A stretch of DNA of 64,000 nt from NCBI RefSeq assembly GCF_900187965.1, contig NZ_FZNL01000008.1, forward strand, positions 147,149 to 211,148, written 5' to 3'. Source of the DNA: Flavobacterium sp. ov086 (GTDB lineage Bacteria > Bacteroidota > Bacteroidia > Flavobacteriales > Flavobacteriaceae). Below the pieces are notes generated by a model, which did no database searches, was not told where the DNA came from, and saw nothing but the letters and a program-made list of their open reading frames with translations. How positions within the stretch are numbered: position 1 is the first letter of the stretch; the number at the start of each line of letters is the position of its first letter. Shown here one piece after another: positions 1 through 9,307 of the stretch. The translations under genes were made by a program, and so were the position numbers.

Positions 1-393
1 AATAACCTTGATCCAAGAATGAAAGGTGAACGTAAAGATCTTGCCGCCAAAGCTATTGTTCCTGACGTTCCGGTGGGTTCTCATACTGCTTCTTTAGGAT
101 TGGCTTTTTATACTAAAGATGCTTTTCCGGCAAAATATAAAAACGGCGCTTTCGTAGGACAACACGGTTCCTGGAATCGCTCGATAATATCAGGTTATAA
201 AGTTCTTTTTGTTCCGTTTGCGAATGGAAAACCTTCGGGAAAACCTGAAGATTTCTTAACTGGTTTTGTTGCCAATGCCGATACCGCCGAAGTTTATGGA
301 CGTCCGGTTGCTGTAACTGTTATGAAAGACGGATCGCTTCTTGTAAACGATGATAGCGGAAACACAATTTGGAAAGTTACTGCGAATAAATAA
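1..393 (+). CDS. PQQ-dependent sugar (sorbosone-type) dehydrogenase, C-terminal end
   Basis: The frame is open from the first base, so this is the 3' end of a gene that begins outside the window; the ATG at 19 is internal. The 130 visible residues have the pattern of the last beta-propeller blades of the sorbosone dehydrogenase/Gdh family: a GQHGSWNR stretch, a GRPVAV stretch and the closing DGSLLVNDDSGNTIWKV. These enzymes oxidise sugars in the periplasm using PQQ. The substrate cannot be told from this fragment, and the signal peptide is not visible. Confidence 0.8.
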   Translation, partial: NNLDPRMKGERKDLAAKAIVPDVPVGSHTASLGLAFYTKDAFPAKYKNGAFVGQHGSWNRSIISGYKVLFVPFANGKPSGKPEDFLTGFVANADTAEVYGRPVAVTVMKDGSLLVNDDSGNTIWKVTANK

Positions 394-424
394 GATTAAA
401 CTTTAGGAGAAATTTAAAAACGTA

Positions 425-575
425 TTTTTTTACCGCAAAGTCCGCTAAGATTTATTTCTGTTGTTTTTATAAAAATGCAAAGTTCGCAAAGCTTTGTATG
501 GAACCAGCTTTGCGAACTTTGTGTTTGCTAAAGCGAACATAAGAGATAAATCTTAGCGGACTTTGCGGTAAAAAA
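425..575. repeat. nested intergenic inverted repeat
   Basis: Bases 425-454 are a perfect 30-base inverted match to 546-575, and inside them 479-493 is a perfect 15-base inverted match to 506-520. The arms are built from TTTGCGGTAA and TTTGCGAACTTTG words that recur at 3368-3425 and 58700-59030. It fills the gap between two plus-strand genes and may serve as a terminator as well as being a dispersed palindromic repeat. Confidence 0.85.
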
Positions 576-632
576 TTTTCGCCTTCTATATTCCTTAAAT
601 AATTAAGCATAGAAACTGATCAAAACCCTTTT

Positions 633-2729
633 ATGATTCTAAAAAAATATTTCTTTCTTGTTTTTGTCACTTTTGTTTTTCAAAACACTTTTGCGCAAGA
701 ACAGAAAAGTAAATCTATTGATTCTGTTCAAACAGAAAAATTAGAAGAAATTGCTATTAGTTCGCTACATATTAATGATAGTTTACAAAATGCGCCGGCT
801 TCGATAGGGATTTTATCAAAAAAAGACCTTCTGCAAAATAACGCCACAGATATAAGTACCGTAATCAACATGATTCCTGGAGTATTTATGCAATCTTCGA
901 ATTTTACTACAACCCGAATTTCAATTCGTGGTATTGGCGCAAGAACAACTTACGGAACCAATAAAATCAGAGCCTTTTACGGCAGTATTCCGCTGACTTC
1001 TGGAAACAGCGAAACTGTGATTGACGATATTGATCTCGAAAACATCGGTCAGATTGAAGTTATAAAAGGTCCGCTTTCGAGTATTTATGGTGCAGGTTTA
1101 GGCGGTGCAATTTTAATTTCGCCTCAACTTTCAAAAACAAAAGGAGAAAATGCAGGTATAAGCAGCGTTTTTGGTTCTTATGGTTTGTTTAAAAACAGCA
1201 TAAACTATAGTCTAACGGAAAAAAAGTCTAGTTTAAACATCAGTTATCACAAACTAAAAACTGACGGATGGCGCGAAAACAGTGCTTATAATCGGGAAGG
1301 AATAACCCTTGCGGGAGAATTGTTCAAAAAACAAAACAGTAAACTTACTTATTTTACAAATTATACTTATCTAAAAGCTTTTATTCCGAGTTCGATCAGT
1401 AAACAAGTTTACGATAATAATCCGCAATTGGGTGCGCCAACTTGGGTTGCTTCGAAAGGATTTAAAGAATACAAATCGACTTTGGCGGGATTGGCTTATG
1501 AGTTTAAAATCAATGAAAATCTGAGTAATTCAACTTCGATATTTGTCAATTATAAAGACAGTAATGAACCTCGCCCTTTTGATATCTTGCGTCAATATAC
1601 TTTTGGTACTGGTGGAAGAACGCAGTTTTCAGGAAAGTTTAAAATTGGAAAAACAGAAAATCAATTTATTGCCGGAATTGAATATTTTACAGACAATTAT
1701 AACGGAAATACTTTTGAAAATTTATACAAAACCAACAACGGTCAGGGAAGTTTACAAGGAAAAGAATTGACCGAAACAGATCAGAAAAGGCATTTTTATA
1801 ATATCTTCTCTCAAATCAGAGCTTTACTTTCTGAAAAATTCGAGCTACAAGCCGGATTAAATTACAATGAAACTCATTTTGAACTCACAAACTTTCTTCC
1901 TCAAAAAACTTCCACTGAAAAATATAGTTATGACGGAATCCTTTCGCCACAATTGTCTTTTCTATTTAAGCCAAATCAGGAACAAACACTATATTTCTCT
2001 GCAAGCCGTGGATTTTCATTGCCCGCAACCGAAGAAACGCTTACAAGTACAGGAAACATAAATCCGGATATAAAACCTGAAAGTGGTTATAATTTTGAAG
2101 TTGGTGGAAAATTCTACTTTTTCGGCAAAAATCTTTATACTGAATTTGCCGTTTACCGAATGGAAATAAAAGATTTATTGGTTGCCAAAAGAATTGGAGA
2201 TGATCAATATGAAGGTGTAAATGCTGGCAAAACATTTCATGAAGGAATCGAAATTTCAGTAAAACACAACTGGTCTATTAATCGGTTTTTCTCTTTAAAC
2301 TCTTATATCGGTGCTTCTTTAGGGAAATATGAATTTAAAGATTTTGTCGATAACGGAAATGATTATTCGGGAAATAAATTAACCGGAGTTGCCGCCAATA
2401 AAGTAAATGCCGGAATAATGCTGAATACGAATTTAGGACTTTATCTTTCATCAGATTTTCAGTTTGTAGACAAAATCCCTTTAAATGATGCCAATTCGGT
2501 TTACTCCGATTCTTATATGATCATCAATTTAAAAACAGGTTATCGTTTTGAGATTCTTCCAAATCTTAATGCACAATTAGCCTTTGGCGTAAATAATCTT
2601 ACTGATGAAAAATATACTTCGCTAATTTTGCCAAATGCTGTAGCAGTCGGAAACTCAACTCCAAGATATTATTACCCTGGTCTTCCGACGAATTATTACG
2701 GAAATGTTTCGATAAATTACTTATTTTAG
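633..2729 (+). CDS. TonB-dependent outer-membrane receptor
   Basis: A 698-residue protein. Residues 1-21 form a signal peptide ending in FAQ. A plug domain follows at about 40-165, with the usual ISIRGIG and IEVIKGPLSSIYGAG segments, then a long beta-barrel rich in alternating aromatic strands and ending in a terminal Phe (INYLF). Length and architecture fit siderophore/iron-type receptors of the FecA group rather than SusC, since no N-terminal carboxypeptidase-regulatory domain and no neighbouring SusD gene are present. The ligand is unknown. The gene 21 bases downstream on the same strand is probably co-transcribed. Confidence 0.93.
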   Translation: MILKKYFFLVFVTFVFQNTFAQEQKSKSIDSVQTEKLEEIAISSLHINDSLQNAPASIGILSKKDLLQNNATDISTVINMIPGVFMQSSNFTTTRISIRGIGARTTYGTNKIRAFYGSIPLTSGNSETVIDDIDLENIGQIEVIKGPLSSIYGAGLGGAILISPQLSKTKGENAGISSVFGSYGLFKNSINYSLTEKKSSLNISYHKLKTDGWRENSAYNREGITLAGELFKKQNSKLTYFTNYTYLKAFIPSSISKQVYDNNPQLGAPTWVASKGFKEYKSTLAGLAYEFKINENLSNSTSIFVNYKDSNEPRPFDILRQYTFGTGGRTQFSGKFKIGKTENQFIAGIEYFTDNYNGNTFENLYKTNNGQGSLQGKELTETDQKRHFYNIFSQIRALLSEKFELQAGLNYNETHFELTNFLPQKTSTEKYSYDGILSPQLSFLFKPNQEQTLYFSASRGFSLPATEETLTSTGNINPDIKPESGYNFEVGGKFYFFGKNLYTEFAVYRMEIKDLLVAKRIGDDQYEGVNAGKTFHEGIEISVKHNWSINRFFSLNSYIGASLGKYEFKDFVDNGNDYSGNKLTGVAANKVNAGIMLNTNLGLYLSSDFQFVDKIPLNDANSVYSDSYMIINLKTGYRFEILPNLNAQLAFGVNNLTDEKYTSLILPNAVAVGNSTPRYYYPGLPTNYYGNVSINYLF

Positions 2730-2750
2730 ACTTGTATTAAATTCATAAAA

Positions 2751-3305
2751 ATGTCTTCGGAATTACAATCAAAACTTGATTACCTAAAAGCTTACAGAGA
2801 AAACCGTCTAAAAGTCGCACAAGATGTTTTAGAAAATCCTTCTTTATTTAAAGAATTGATTTCGATTTGTTTTTCTCCATCAGATAAAAACAATCATAAA
2901 GCGTGTTGGATTTTAGAGTTTGTATCTTACGAAGAATTGATTTGGCTACAACCTCATCTTGATTTTTTCTGCTCGAATTTGAAGATTTTGAAAGATGAAA
3001 GTTCCATTCGCCCAATTGCAAAAATTGTTCAGCTATTAGTCAAATCACATTATAAAAAAGACAAAAATCATATTTCACTTTCCGAAGCTAATCTGCAAGA
3101 TTGTATCGAAGCTTCTTTTGATTGGCTGATTAATGACGTAAAAGTTGCCACAAAAGCCTATTCGATAAGAACTTTATATGTTTTAGGAAACCATTACGAT
3201 TGGATCCATCCCGAATTGCAAATTATTTTAAACAAAGATTACGCAGATCATTCGGCAGCTTATAAAGCAGTTGCCAGAGAAGTTTTAAAGAAGATAGAAA
3301 AGTGA
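2751..3305 (+). CDS. alpha-helical (HEAT-like) protein of unknown function
   Basis: A 184-residue soluble protein without signal peptide or membrane segment. It is built from amphipathic helices with repeated hydrophobic spacing (for example ACWILEFVSYEELIWLQPHLD and the later SIRTLYVLGNHYDWIHPELQ), which suggests a small HEAT-repeat-like fold. It starts 21 bases after the receptor gene and precedes purK-purE. From memory, members of this family in flavobacteria are sometimes labelled adenylosuccinate lyase; I see none of the signature motifs of that enzyme here, so I leave the function open. Confidence 0.75.
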   Translation: MSSELQSKLDYLKAYRENRLKVAQDVLENPSLFKELISICFSPSDKNNHKACWILEFVSYEELIWLQPHLDFFCSNLKILKDESSIRPIAKIVQLLVKSHYKKDKNHISLSEANLQDCIEASFDWLINDVKVATKAYSIRTLYVLGNHYDWIHPELQIILNKDYADHSAAYKAVAREVLKKIEK

Positions 3306-3319
3306 TTTTTTAAAAGTTT

Positions 3320-3560
3320 GCCACGAATTAGCGCGAATTTTTAATCTGCAAAATCTTAACATATTGCTTTGCGAACTTTGCATCCTTTAAAAAAATAAAG
3401 ATTAAAACTTTGCGAACTTTGCGGTTAATATTTTTGCCACAGATTAAAGGATTAAAAATGATTTTTTTTAAGTCTGCCACAAATTTCACAAATTTTCACG
3501 AATTATATTTCTTTAAAATTCGAGCATAAAAAATTTGCGTTAATTCGTGCAATTCGTGGC
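3320..3560. repeat. intergenic palindromic repeats (GCCACGAATT type)
   Basis: This gap of more than 300 bases holds no gene. It opens with GCCACGAATTAGCGCGAATT at 3320 and closes with the inverted counterpart AATTCGTGCAATTCGTGGC ending at 3560. Between them are two TTTGCGAACTTTG words (around 3368 and 3410) and CCACAGATT or CCACAAATT words. The same outer repeat recurs at 26206-26293. Confidence 0.8.
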
Positions 3561-3650
3561 GAAAAAACCATAAACAGTCGTTCCTTAAAATCCAAACACT
3601 AAAAAAATCATGAAATTCATGAAATTCGTGGCAAAAAAAAGATTAAAAAG

Positions 3651-3658
3651 TATCTTTG
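3651..3658 (+). promoter_or_regulatory. candidate -7 box (TATCTTTG) for purK
   Basis: TATCTTTG matches the Bacteroidota -7 consensus TAnnTTTG exactly and lies 16 bases before the purK ATG. No clear TTG -33 element is seen at the usual distance, so this rests on one box. Confidence 0.5.
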
Positions 3659-3674
3659 CAAAAACACAACTACA

Positions 3675-4835
3675 ATGAATTATTTTTCTTCTGATTTTAA
3701 ATTAGGAATATTAGGTGGAGGACAATTGGGTAAAATGCTTTTATTCGACACCAGAAAATTTGATATACAGACTTATGTTTTAGATCCGAGTGACGAAGCT
3801 CCGAGTAAAATTGCCTGCAATAAATTCTTTCAGGGCGATTTAATGGATTATGAAACGGTTTATAATTTTGGAAAACAAGTTGATGTTCTGACTTTTGAAA
3901 TCGAATTGGTTAATCTTGAAGCATTAACGCAATTAGAGAATGAAGGTTTAAAAATATATCCTTCGCCAAAAACCCTAAAAGGAATTCAGAATAAAGGAAT
4001 CCAAAAACAATTTTACGCAGAGAATAATATCCCAACCGCACCTTTTAAACGATTTGAGAGTCTCGAAAATCTAAAATCAGAAATCTTTAATCAACAATCT
4101 ACAATCAATTTACCTTTCGTATGGAAATGTACTGAATTTGGTTACGACGGAAATGGTGTAAAAGTAATTCGTCAGGTTTCAGATTTAGATACCTTGCCAA
4201 ATGTAGAATGTATTGCAGAAACAATGATTCCGTTTAAAAATGAATTGGCGGTTATTGTTTGCAGAAATCCATCTGGAGAAATTAAAACATATCCAGTTGT
4301 TGAAATGGAATTTCATCCGGAAGCCAATCAGGTAGAATATGTAATTTGTCCTGCGAGAATTGATGATAAAGTTGCTGAAAATGCCAGAGCAATTGCTTTG
4401 AATGTTTCGGAGAAATTTAATCATGTTGGACTTTTGGCAGTTGAAATGTTCCAAACCCATGACGATGAAATCTTAGTAAATGAGGTTGCTCCTCGCCCAC
4501 ACAATTCAGGTCATTATTCTATCGAAGCAAGTTATACATCACAATTCGAAAATCATTTACGTGCGATTCTGGATCTTCCGTTAGGAAATACAGATAGCAA
4601 AGTTGCCGGAATTATGGTAAATTTAGTAGGAGCCGAAGGTTTCTCCGGAGATGTAGTTTATGAAAATATCGAAACTATCTTAGGTTGGAATGGCGTTACA
4701 CCACATATTTACGGTAAAAAACAAACTCGTCCTTTCAGAAAAATGGGACACGTAACAATCGTAAATGAAAATATGCAGGAAGCAAGACGAATTGCTGAAG
4801 ACGTTAAAAACACTATTAAAGTTATTAGTATATAG
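3675..4835 (+). CDS. purK: 5-(carboxyamino)imidazole ribonucleotide synthase
   Basis: A 386-residue ATP-grasp enzyme that uses ATP and bicarbonate to carboxylate AIR to N5-CAIR in purine synthesis. The N-terminal LGILGGGQLGKMLL nucleotide-binding start, the central ATP-grasp region (WKCTEFGYDGNGVKV around residues 150-165) and the NEVAPRPHNSGHYSIEA segment (about 270-285) are characteristic. Length is normal for PurK. purE, the next enzyme of the pathway, follows 135 bases downstream on the same strand, so the two probably form a pathway unit. Confidence 0.97.
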   Translation: MNYFSSDFKLGILGGGQLGKMLLFDTRKFDIQTYVLDPSDEAPSKIACNKFFQGDLMDYETVYNFGKQVDVLTFEIELVNLEALTQLENEGLKIYPSPKTLKGIQNKGIQKQFYAENNIPTAPFKRFESLENLKSEIFNQQSTINLPFVWKCTEFGYDGNGVKVIRQVSDLDTLPNVECIAETMIPFKNELAVIVCRNPSGEIKTYPVVEMEFHPEANQVEYVICPARIDDKVAENARAIALNVSEKFNHVGLLAVEMFQTHDDEILVNEVAPRPHNSGHYSIEASYTSQFENHLRAILDLPLGNTDSKVAGIMVNLVGAEGFSGDVVYENIETILGWNGVTPHIYGKKQTRPFRKMGHVTIVNENMQEARRIAEDVKNTIKVISI

Positions 4836-4970
4836 TTTTCAGTCTCGGTCGCAGTTTTCAGTCACAGTGAAAACCTAAAACCTGAAATAAAACAAAATAA
4901 ACACTCTTAGTTCTCAGTTTCAACAAAAACTTGAAACTTGAAACCTGAAACAATAAATAACAAAAACCAC

Positions 4971-5456
4971 ATGAGCAAAGTAGCCATCATAATGGGAAGT
5001 ATCTCTGACATGCCAGTCATGCAGGATGCCATCGACATATTAAAACAATTTAATATTGAAACTGAAGTTGATATCGTTTCGGCACACAGAACGCCGGAAA
5101 AATTATTCGATTTTAGTAAAAATGCACACACTCGCGGAATCTCGGTAATTATTGCCGGAGCCGGAGGCGCTGCACATTTACCGGGAATGGTTGCTTCAAT
5201 GTCACCGCTTCCAGTAATTGGAGTTCCGGTAAAATCAAGCAATTCTATTGATGGTTGGGATTCGGTTTTATCGATTCTTCAAATGCCGGGCGGAGTTCCT
5301 GTTGCAACTGTAGCTTTGAATGGAGCAAAAAATGCCGGAATTCTTGCTGCTCAAATCATCGGAAGTCATGATAAAAAAGTGCTTGATACGATTATTGCTT
5401 ACAAAGAAGAACTAAAAGCTGCGGTTAATAAAGCTGCTGAAGGCTTGAAAAAATAA
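4971..5456 (+). CDS. purE: N5-carboxyaminoimidazole ribonucleotide mutase
   Basis: PurE converts N5-CAIR, the PurK product, to CAIR. The protein shows GSISDMPVMQDA near the N-terminus, SAHRTPEKLFDF (about 42-53) and AGGAAHLPGM (about 69-78), the conserved active-site loops of class I PurE. I place the start at ATG 4971 (MSKVAIIMGS), giving 161 residues; an upstream TTG at 4938 would only add a poorly conserved, low-complexity extension. Confidence 0.97.
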   Translation: MSKVAIIMGSISDMPVMQDAIDILKQFNIETEVDIVSAHRTPEKLFDFSKNAHTRGISVIIAGAGGAAHLPGMVASMSPLPVIGVPVKSSNSIDGWDSVLSILQMPGGVPVATVALNGAKNAGILAAQIIGSHDKKVLDTIIAYKEELKAAVNKAAEGLKK

Positions 5457-5477
5457 GATTATTCCGCAGAGATACAC

Positions 5478-5557
5478 AAAGAAAAGACGCAGAGATTCAC
5501 CGAGCTTTTTCTCATTTTAGTGAAGAAAAACTTTGTCAATCTCTGCGTCTTTTCTTT
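5478..5557. repeat. 20-base inverted repeat between convergent genes
   Basis: Bases 5478-5497 (AAAGAAAAGACGCAGAGATT) pair perfectly with 5538-5557. It lies between the convergent purE and 5598-6266 genes, so it may end transcription from both sides. The words are of the ACGCAGAG/CTCTGCGT type also seen around 58800. Confidence 0.8.
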
Positions 5558-5597
5558 GCGAGTCTTTGTGAAACAAAAACTTATTTATAATCTGAAA

Positions 5598-6266
5598 TTA
5601 GGCTTCCTCTTCAATATCTTCCAGAACAGCTTCAAATTCATATTCAATAATATCTTCTTTATTTATCCAATTCTCTGAAGTAACCAAATCATAATTGATA
5701 TTATCTTGTGTCGTCAATTCCCAAATAATATTTTCAGCTTCAGGAAACGGAATATTTTGAGACATTTGATTTTCGAACAATCTTTTAATAAGATTTCTAT
5801 CAGACAAACCTCCATTCAATAATTTCAATACATTCTCAGCTGTCAACTTTTGTACTTCTCCATCAATTGGTGTTAATGAAAAATGAACAACAGAAGCTTT
5901 AGCATTTGGAAATTTTCCGTTGTAGGCTTTAAAAAGTAATTGATTAATATGAAACAACGTTCCCTGCATGTCGATTTCAGGATATTCCTCACAAACTTTA
6001 TCAATTAACATGTTGTGCGATATTTGCTCAATTTGTCCGTCGCTTAATCTATCAGGAAATTTATATTTCAAGACGATTTCGGCAGCTTCGTTGGGTTCAT
6101 AATCTGAAATAGCCATTTCTAACAATTCCGGCAAACTGGCTTTGTCTGCAGTTGCTCCATCCGGATAATTGAATTTTTCTAATAACTGAACAAAATCTTC
6201 ATCTGACCAATATCCTTCTACTTCATTAACAGTATCGATTCTCTTTATTACAATTTGATAATTCAT
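5598..6266 (-). CDS. acidic soluble protein of unknown function
   Basis: A 222-residue protein without signal peptide or membrane segments, rich in Glu and Asp and ending in an acidic tail (EFEAVLEDIEEEA). I do not recognise a family. It is convergent with purE and divergent from the M3 peptidase gene. Predominantly alternating helix and strand propensities suggest a globular cytoplasmic protein. Confidence 0.7.
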   Translation of the reverse strand: MNYQIVIKRIDTVNEVEGYWSDEDFVQLLEKFNYPDGATADKASLPELLEMAISDYEPNEAAEIVLKYKFPDRLSDGQIEQISHNMLIDKVCEEYPEIDMQGTLFHINQLLFKAYNGKFPNAKASVVHFSLTPIDGEVQKLTAENVLKLLNGGLSDRNLIKRLFENQMSQNIPFPEAENIIWELTTQDNINYDLVTSENWINKEDIIEYEFEAVLEDIEEEA

Positions 6267-6424
6267 CGTTCTTTATTTTGTATTTATTTCTGATTAGCAT
6301 TTTAGTATTCTAATCCTAATTTTTCACAATTTAAGATTTTTAAAACCCTTACAGAAATAAATAACATATATATAACACACTTTAACAAGTCTTTTACACC
6401 AAGAATCAATCTTGTTATGGTAGC

Positions 6425-6450
6425 TTGATTTCTTTAAATTGCTATCTTTG
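6425..6450 (+). promoter_or_regulatory. candidate promoter of the M3 peptidase gene
   Basis: An exact TAnnTTTG box (TATCTTTG, 6443-6450) is preceded by a TTG at 6425-6427. The 15-base gap is slightly shorter than typical. The start codon at 6497 lies 46 bases after the -7 box. Confidence 0.5.
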
Positions 6451-6496
6451 GAATTCAAAAATTTCGACTTCAATTAATAAAAATAATTATATCATA

Positions 6497-8524
6497 ATGA
6501 ACGTTTTACTTTCAAAATTCACAACCAAACATAATACAGCACCTTTCTCACAAATTAAAATCGAAGATTATTTTCCTGCTTTTCAAGAGGGAATTACTTT
6601 GGCTAAAGCTGAAATTGATGCAATCGTAAACAATCCTGAAGCTCCAACTTTTGAAAACACCGTTGTAGCAATGGATTTCTCAGGAGATATTTTAGATCGT
6701 CTTTCAAGTGTTTTCTTCAATTTGAATTCGGCTGAAACAAGTGACGAAATGCAAAAAATTGCTCAGGAAGTTTCTCCTTTACTTTCAGAATTCGGAAATG
6801 ACATTACTTTGAACGCTGCTTTATTTGCTAAAATAAAAGCGGTTTACGATCAAAAGGAAACATTAAATCTAAATCCAGAGCAAACAACTTTATTAGATAA
6901 AAAGTACAAAAGCTTTTCTCGAAACGGAGCGAATTTGCCGGAAGATAAAAAAGATAAACTTAGAGAAATCGACAAAGAATTATCGAAGTTAAGTTTACAA
7001 TTTGGCGAAAATGTTTTGGCAGAAACGAATGCTTTCGAATTGCATTTAACAAACGAAACTGATTTAGCAGGTTTACCGGAAGGAACAATTGAAGCTGCGA
7101 GATTATTAGCAAAAAGCCAGGAAAAAGAAGGTTGGATTTTCACTTTAGACCATCCAAGTTACGTTCCGTTTTTGACTTACGCCGATAATCGTGAATTGCG
7201 TAAAAAAATGGCGATTGCTTTTGGTGCAAAGGCTTTTCAGAATAACGAATTTGACAATCAGGAAAATGTATTGAAAATTGCCAAATTACGTTTCGAAAGA
7301 GCTAATTTATTAGGCTATAAAACACACGCAAATTTTGTTCTGGAAGAAAGAATGGCCGAAAGTCCGGAGAAAGTTTTCTCTTTCCTAAATGATTTATTAG
7401 CAAAAGCGAAACCTGCAGCTCAAAAAGAGTTTGCTGAATTAACGGCTTTCGCCAAAGATTTAGACGGAATCGAACAATTAGAGAAATGGGACGGCGCTTA
7501 TTATTCTGAAAAATTAAAACAACAACTTTTTAATTTAGATGATGAAAAACTAAAACCTTATTTTCAATTAGAAAAAGTATTAAACGGAGCTTTTACAGTT
7601 GCCAAAAAACTATACGGATTAAACTTTACCGAAGTTTTTGATATTGATAAATACCACGAAGAAGTTACAACTTATGAAGTAACAGATACTGATGGTAAAT
7701 TAGTTTCTATTTTCTACGCTGATTTTTTCCCAAGAAAAGGAAAACGAAATGGTGCATGGATGACTTCATTTAAATCACAATCTATAAAAGACGGCGTAAA
7801 CGAAAGACCACATATTTCGAACGTTTGTAATTTTACAAAACCAACAGAAACGAAACCTTCATTATTGACTTTTAATGAGGTTACAACTTTGTTCCATGAA
7901 TTTGGTCACGGTTTACACGGAATGTTAGCAAACACAACTTATCCAAGCTTATCCGGAACTTCTGTATTTTGGGATTTTGTAGAATTGCCAAGTCAGATTA
8001 TGGAAAACTGGTGTTACGAACCGGAAGCTTTGGCTTTGTTTGCGAATCACTACGAAACTGGAGAAATTATTCCAATTGAATATGTTCAGAAAATTAAAGA
8101 AAGTGCCAGTTTCCAGGAAGGATTGGCAACTTTACGTCAGTTGAGTTTTGGACTTTTAGATATGGCTTGGCACGGACAAGACCCAACTAATATTACGGAT
8201 TTGAAAACTTTTGAAACGGAACAATTTGCCAACACACAATTGTATCCTGATGTAAAAGAAAACGCGATGAGTACTGCTTTTTCGCATATTTTTCAAGGTG
8301 GATATTCTTCCGGCTATTACAGTTACAAATGGGCTGAAGTTCTGGACGCTGATGCTTTTGAATATTTTCAGGAAAATGGCATTTTCAATCATGAAATTGC
8401 TACAAAATTCAAAGACAATGTGCTTTCAAAAGGAGGAACTGAACATCCTATGATTTTGTACAAACGTTTTAGAGGTCAGGAACCAAAACCAGAAGCTTTA
8501 TTGAAGAGAGCGGGATTGCTGTAA
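6497..8524 (+). CDS. dcp: M3-family zinc metallopeptidase (peptidyl-dipeptidase Dcp type)
   Basis: A 675-residue protein, the usual length for Dcp/oligopeptidase A. The HEFGH zinc motif in the context FHEFGHGLHG lies near residue 470, followed by the third-ligand region (SGTSVFWDFVELPSQIMENW). No signal peptide is seen at the chosen ATG 6497. An in-frame TTG at 6425 would add 24 residues, but it overlaps the predicted promoter, so I reject it. The enzyme trims C-terminal dipeptides or short peptides, probably in peptide turnover; in Gram-negatives it may be cytoplasmic or periplasmic. Confidence 0.93.
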   Translation: MNVLLSKFTTKHNTAPFSQIKIEDYFPAFQEGITLAKAEIDAIVNNPEAPTFENTVVAMDFSGDILDRLSSVFFNLNSAETSDEMQKIAQEVSPLLSEFGNDITLNAALFAKIKAVYDQKETLNLNPEQTTLLDKKYKSFSRNGANLPEDKKDKLREIDKELSKLSLQFGENVLAETNAFELHLTNETDLAGLPEGTIEAARLLAKSQEKEGWIFTLDHPSYVPFLTYADNRELRKKMAIAFGAKAFQNNEFDNQENVLKIAKLRFERANLLGYKTHANFVLEERMAESPEKVFSFLNDLLAKAKPAAQKEFAELTAFAKDLDGIEQLEKWDGAYYSEKLKQQLFNLDDEKLKPYFQLEKVLNGAFTVAKKLYGLNFTEVFDIDKYHEEVTTYEVTDTDGKLVSIFYADFFPRKGKRNGAWMTSFKSQSIKDGVNERPHISNVCNFTKPTETKPSLLTFNEVTTLFHEFGHGLHGMLANTTYPSLSGTSVFWDFVELPSQIMENWCYEPEALALFANHYETGEIIPIEYVQKIKESASFQEGLATLRQLSFGLLDMAWHGQDPTNITDLKTFETEQFANTQLYPDVKENAMSTAFSHIFQGGYSSGYYSYKWAEVLDADAFEYFQENGIFNHEIATKFKDNVLSKGGTEHPMILYKRFRGQEPKPEALLKRAGLL

Positions 8525-8557
8525 TTATTTGATATCTTTGTTTAATATTAAAAACTA

Positions 8558-9139
8558 TTGAAAGATAAAAATCTATATATTATCGCTGGTTGTAATGGAG
8601 CTGGAAAAACAACCGCTTCATACACAATTTTGCCTGAAATTCTAAATTGTAAAGAATTTGTGAATGCTGATGAAATTGCCAAAGGGCTGTCTCCTTTCTA
8701 ACCTGAAAAAGTAAGTTTTGAAGCTGGAAGAATAATGCTTCATCGCATTGACGAATTATTACAAAAGGAGACTGATTTTGCGTTTGAAACAACTCTTTCT
8801 GCAAAAAGTTATATTTCAATCGTAAAAAAAGCCCGAGAACAGGGTTATTTTGTAACACTACTTTTCTTTTGGTTAAACTCTATTGAACTTGCAAAGCAGA
8901 GGGTTATACTTAGAGTAAGCTAAGGAGGTCACAATATTCCTGAAGATATTATTGAACGCAGGTATACTAGAGGAATTAAAAACTTTTTCAAGATTTATTT
9001 AAATACCTGTGATAATGTGATGCTATTTGACAACTCTAATAGATCACCAATCCTTGTACTAGAAAAAGAAATTAATGAGGAAGCAATAATTATAGATAAA
9101 ATCTTATTTGACAAAATAAATAATTTACAGTATGACTAA
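8558..9139 (+). pseudogene. zeta-toxin-like kinase gene broken by two in-frame stop codons
   Basis: One frame from a TTG at 8558 to 9139 reads as a complete zeta-toxin-like protein: a P-loop ([10 protein letters not shown]), [12 protein letters not shown], the FAFETTLSAKSY catalytic segment and GGHNIPEDIIERRYTRGIKNF. TAA codons interrupt it at 8699-8701 (after SPF) and 8921-8923 (just before GGHNIP). Relatives usually have Asn or Gln at the first site and an acidic or polar residue at the second, so both look like single-base nonsense changes. The frame is otherwise intact with no shift. A -7-like TATCTTTG sits at 8533-8540. The kinase is expected to be inactive unless the stops are read through or are sequencing errors. 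Confidence 0.85.
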
Positions 9140-9293
9140 AGATAAAATCAAAGAGTTACAAAGTAAAATTGTTGAGGGTCTTAAAGTTTCATCAAAAAAA
9201 ATGATTGAAAACAAAAAGAAAATCAACGGAAAGATTGTTGTTTATGCTGATGGAAGGATTCAGACCATAAATGCTGTTGATATTAAAGATTAA
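9132..9293 (+). CDS. small protein partner of the zeta-like gene
   Basis: A 53-residue Lys-rich protein (MTKDKIKELQSKIVEG...) whose ATG overlaps the last eight bases of the broken zeta-like gene, the spacing of a coupled two-gene unit. The N-terminal half is a likely amphipathic helix; the second half (INGKIVVYADGRIQTINA) looks like a short beta segment. By position it could be an antitoxin or accessory protein, but I know of no motif that proves it. Confidence 0.65.
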   Translation: MTKDKIKELQSKIVEGLKVSSKKMIENKKKINGKIVVYADGRIQTINAVDIKD

Positions 9294-9307
9294 ATACAAA
9301 TTTCGAC

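Noticed and set aside
425..575. CRISPR array from the repeated words in intergenic gaps
   Set aside because: The repeats are inverted, irregularly spaced and without unique spacers, and no cas genes are in the window.
2751..3305. Adenylosuccinate lyase annotation for the helical protein next to purK
   Set aside because: The protein is too short for that enzyme and lacks its signature motifs.
4185..4460. Antisense open frame within purK
   Set aside because: It lies entirely within a well-conserved gene and its translation is Asn/Phe/Cys-rich without any family pattern.
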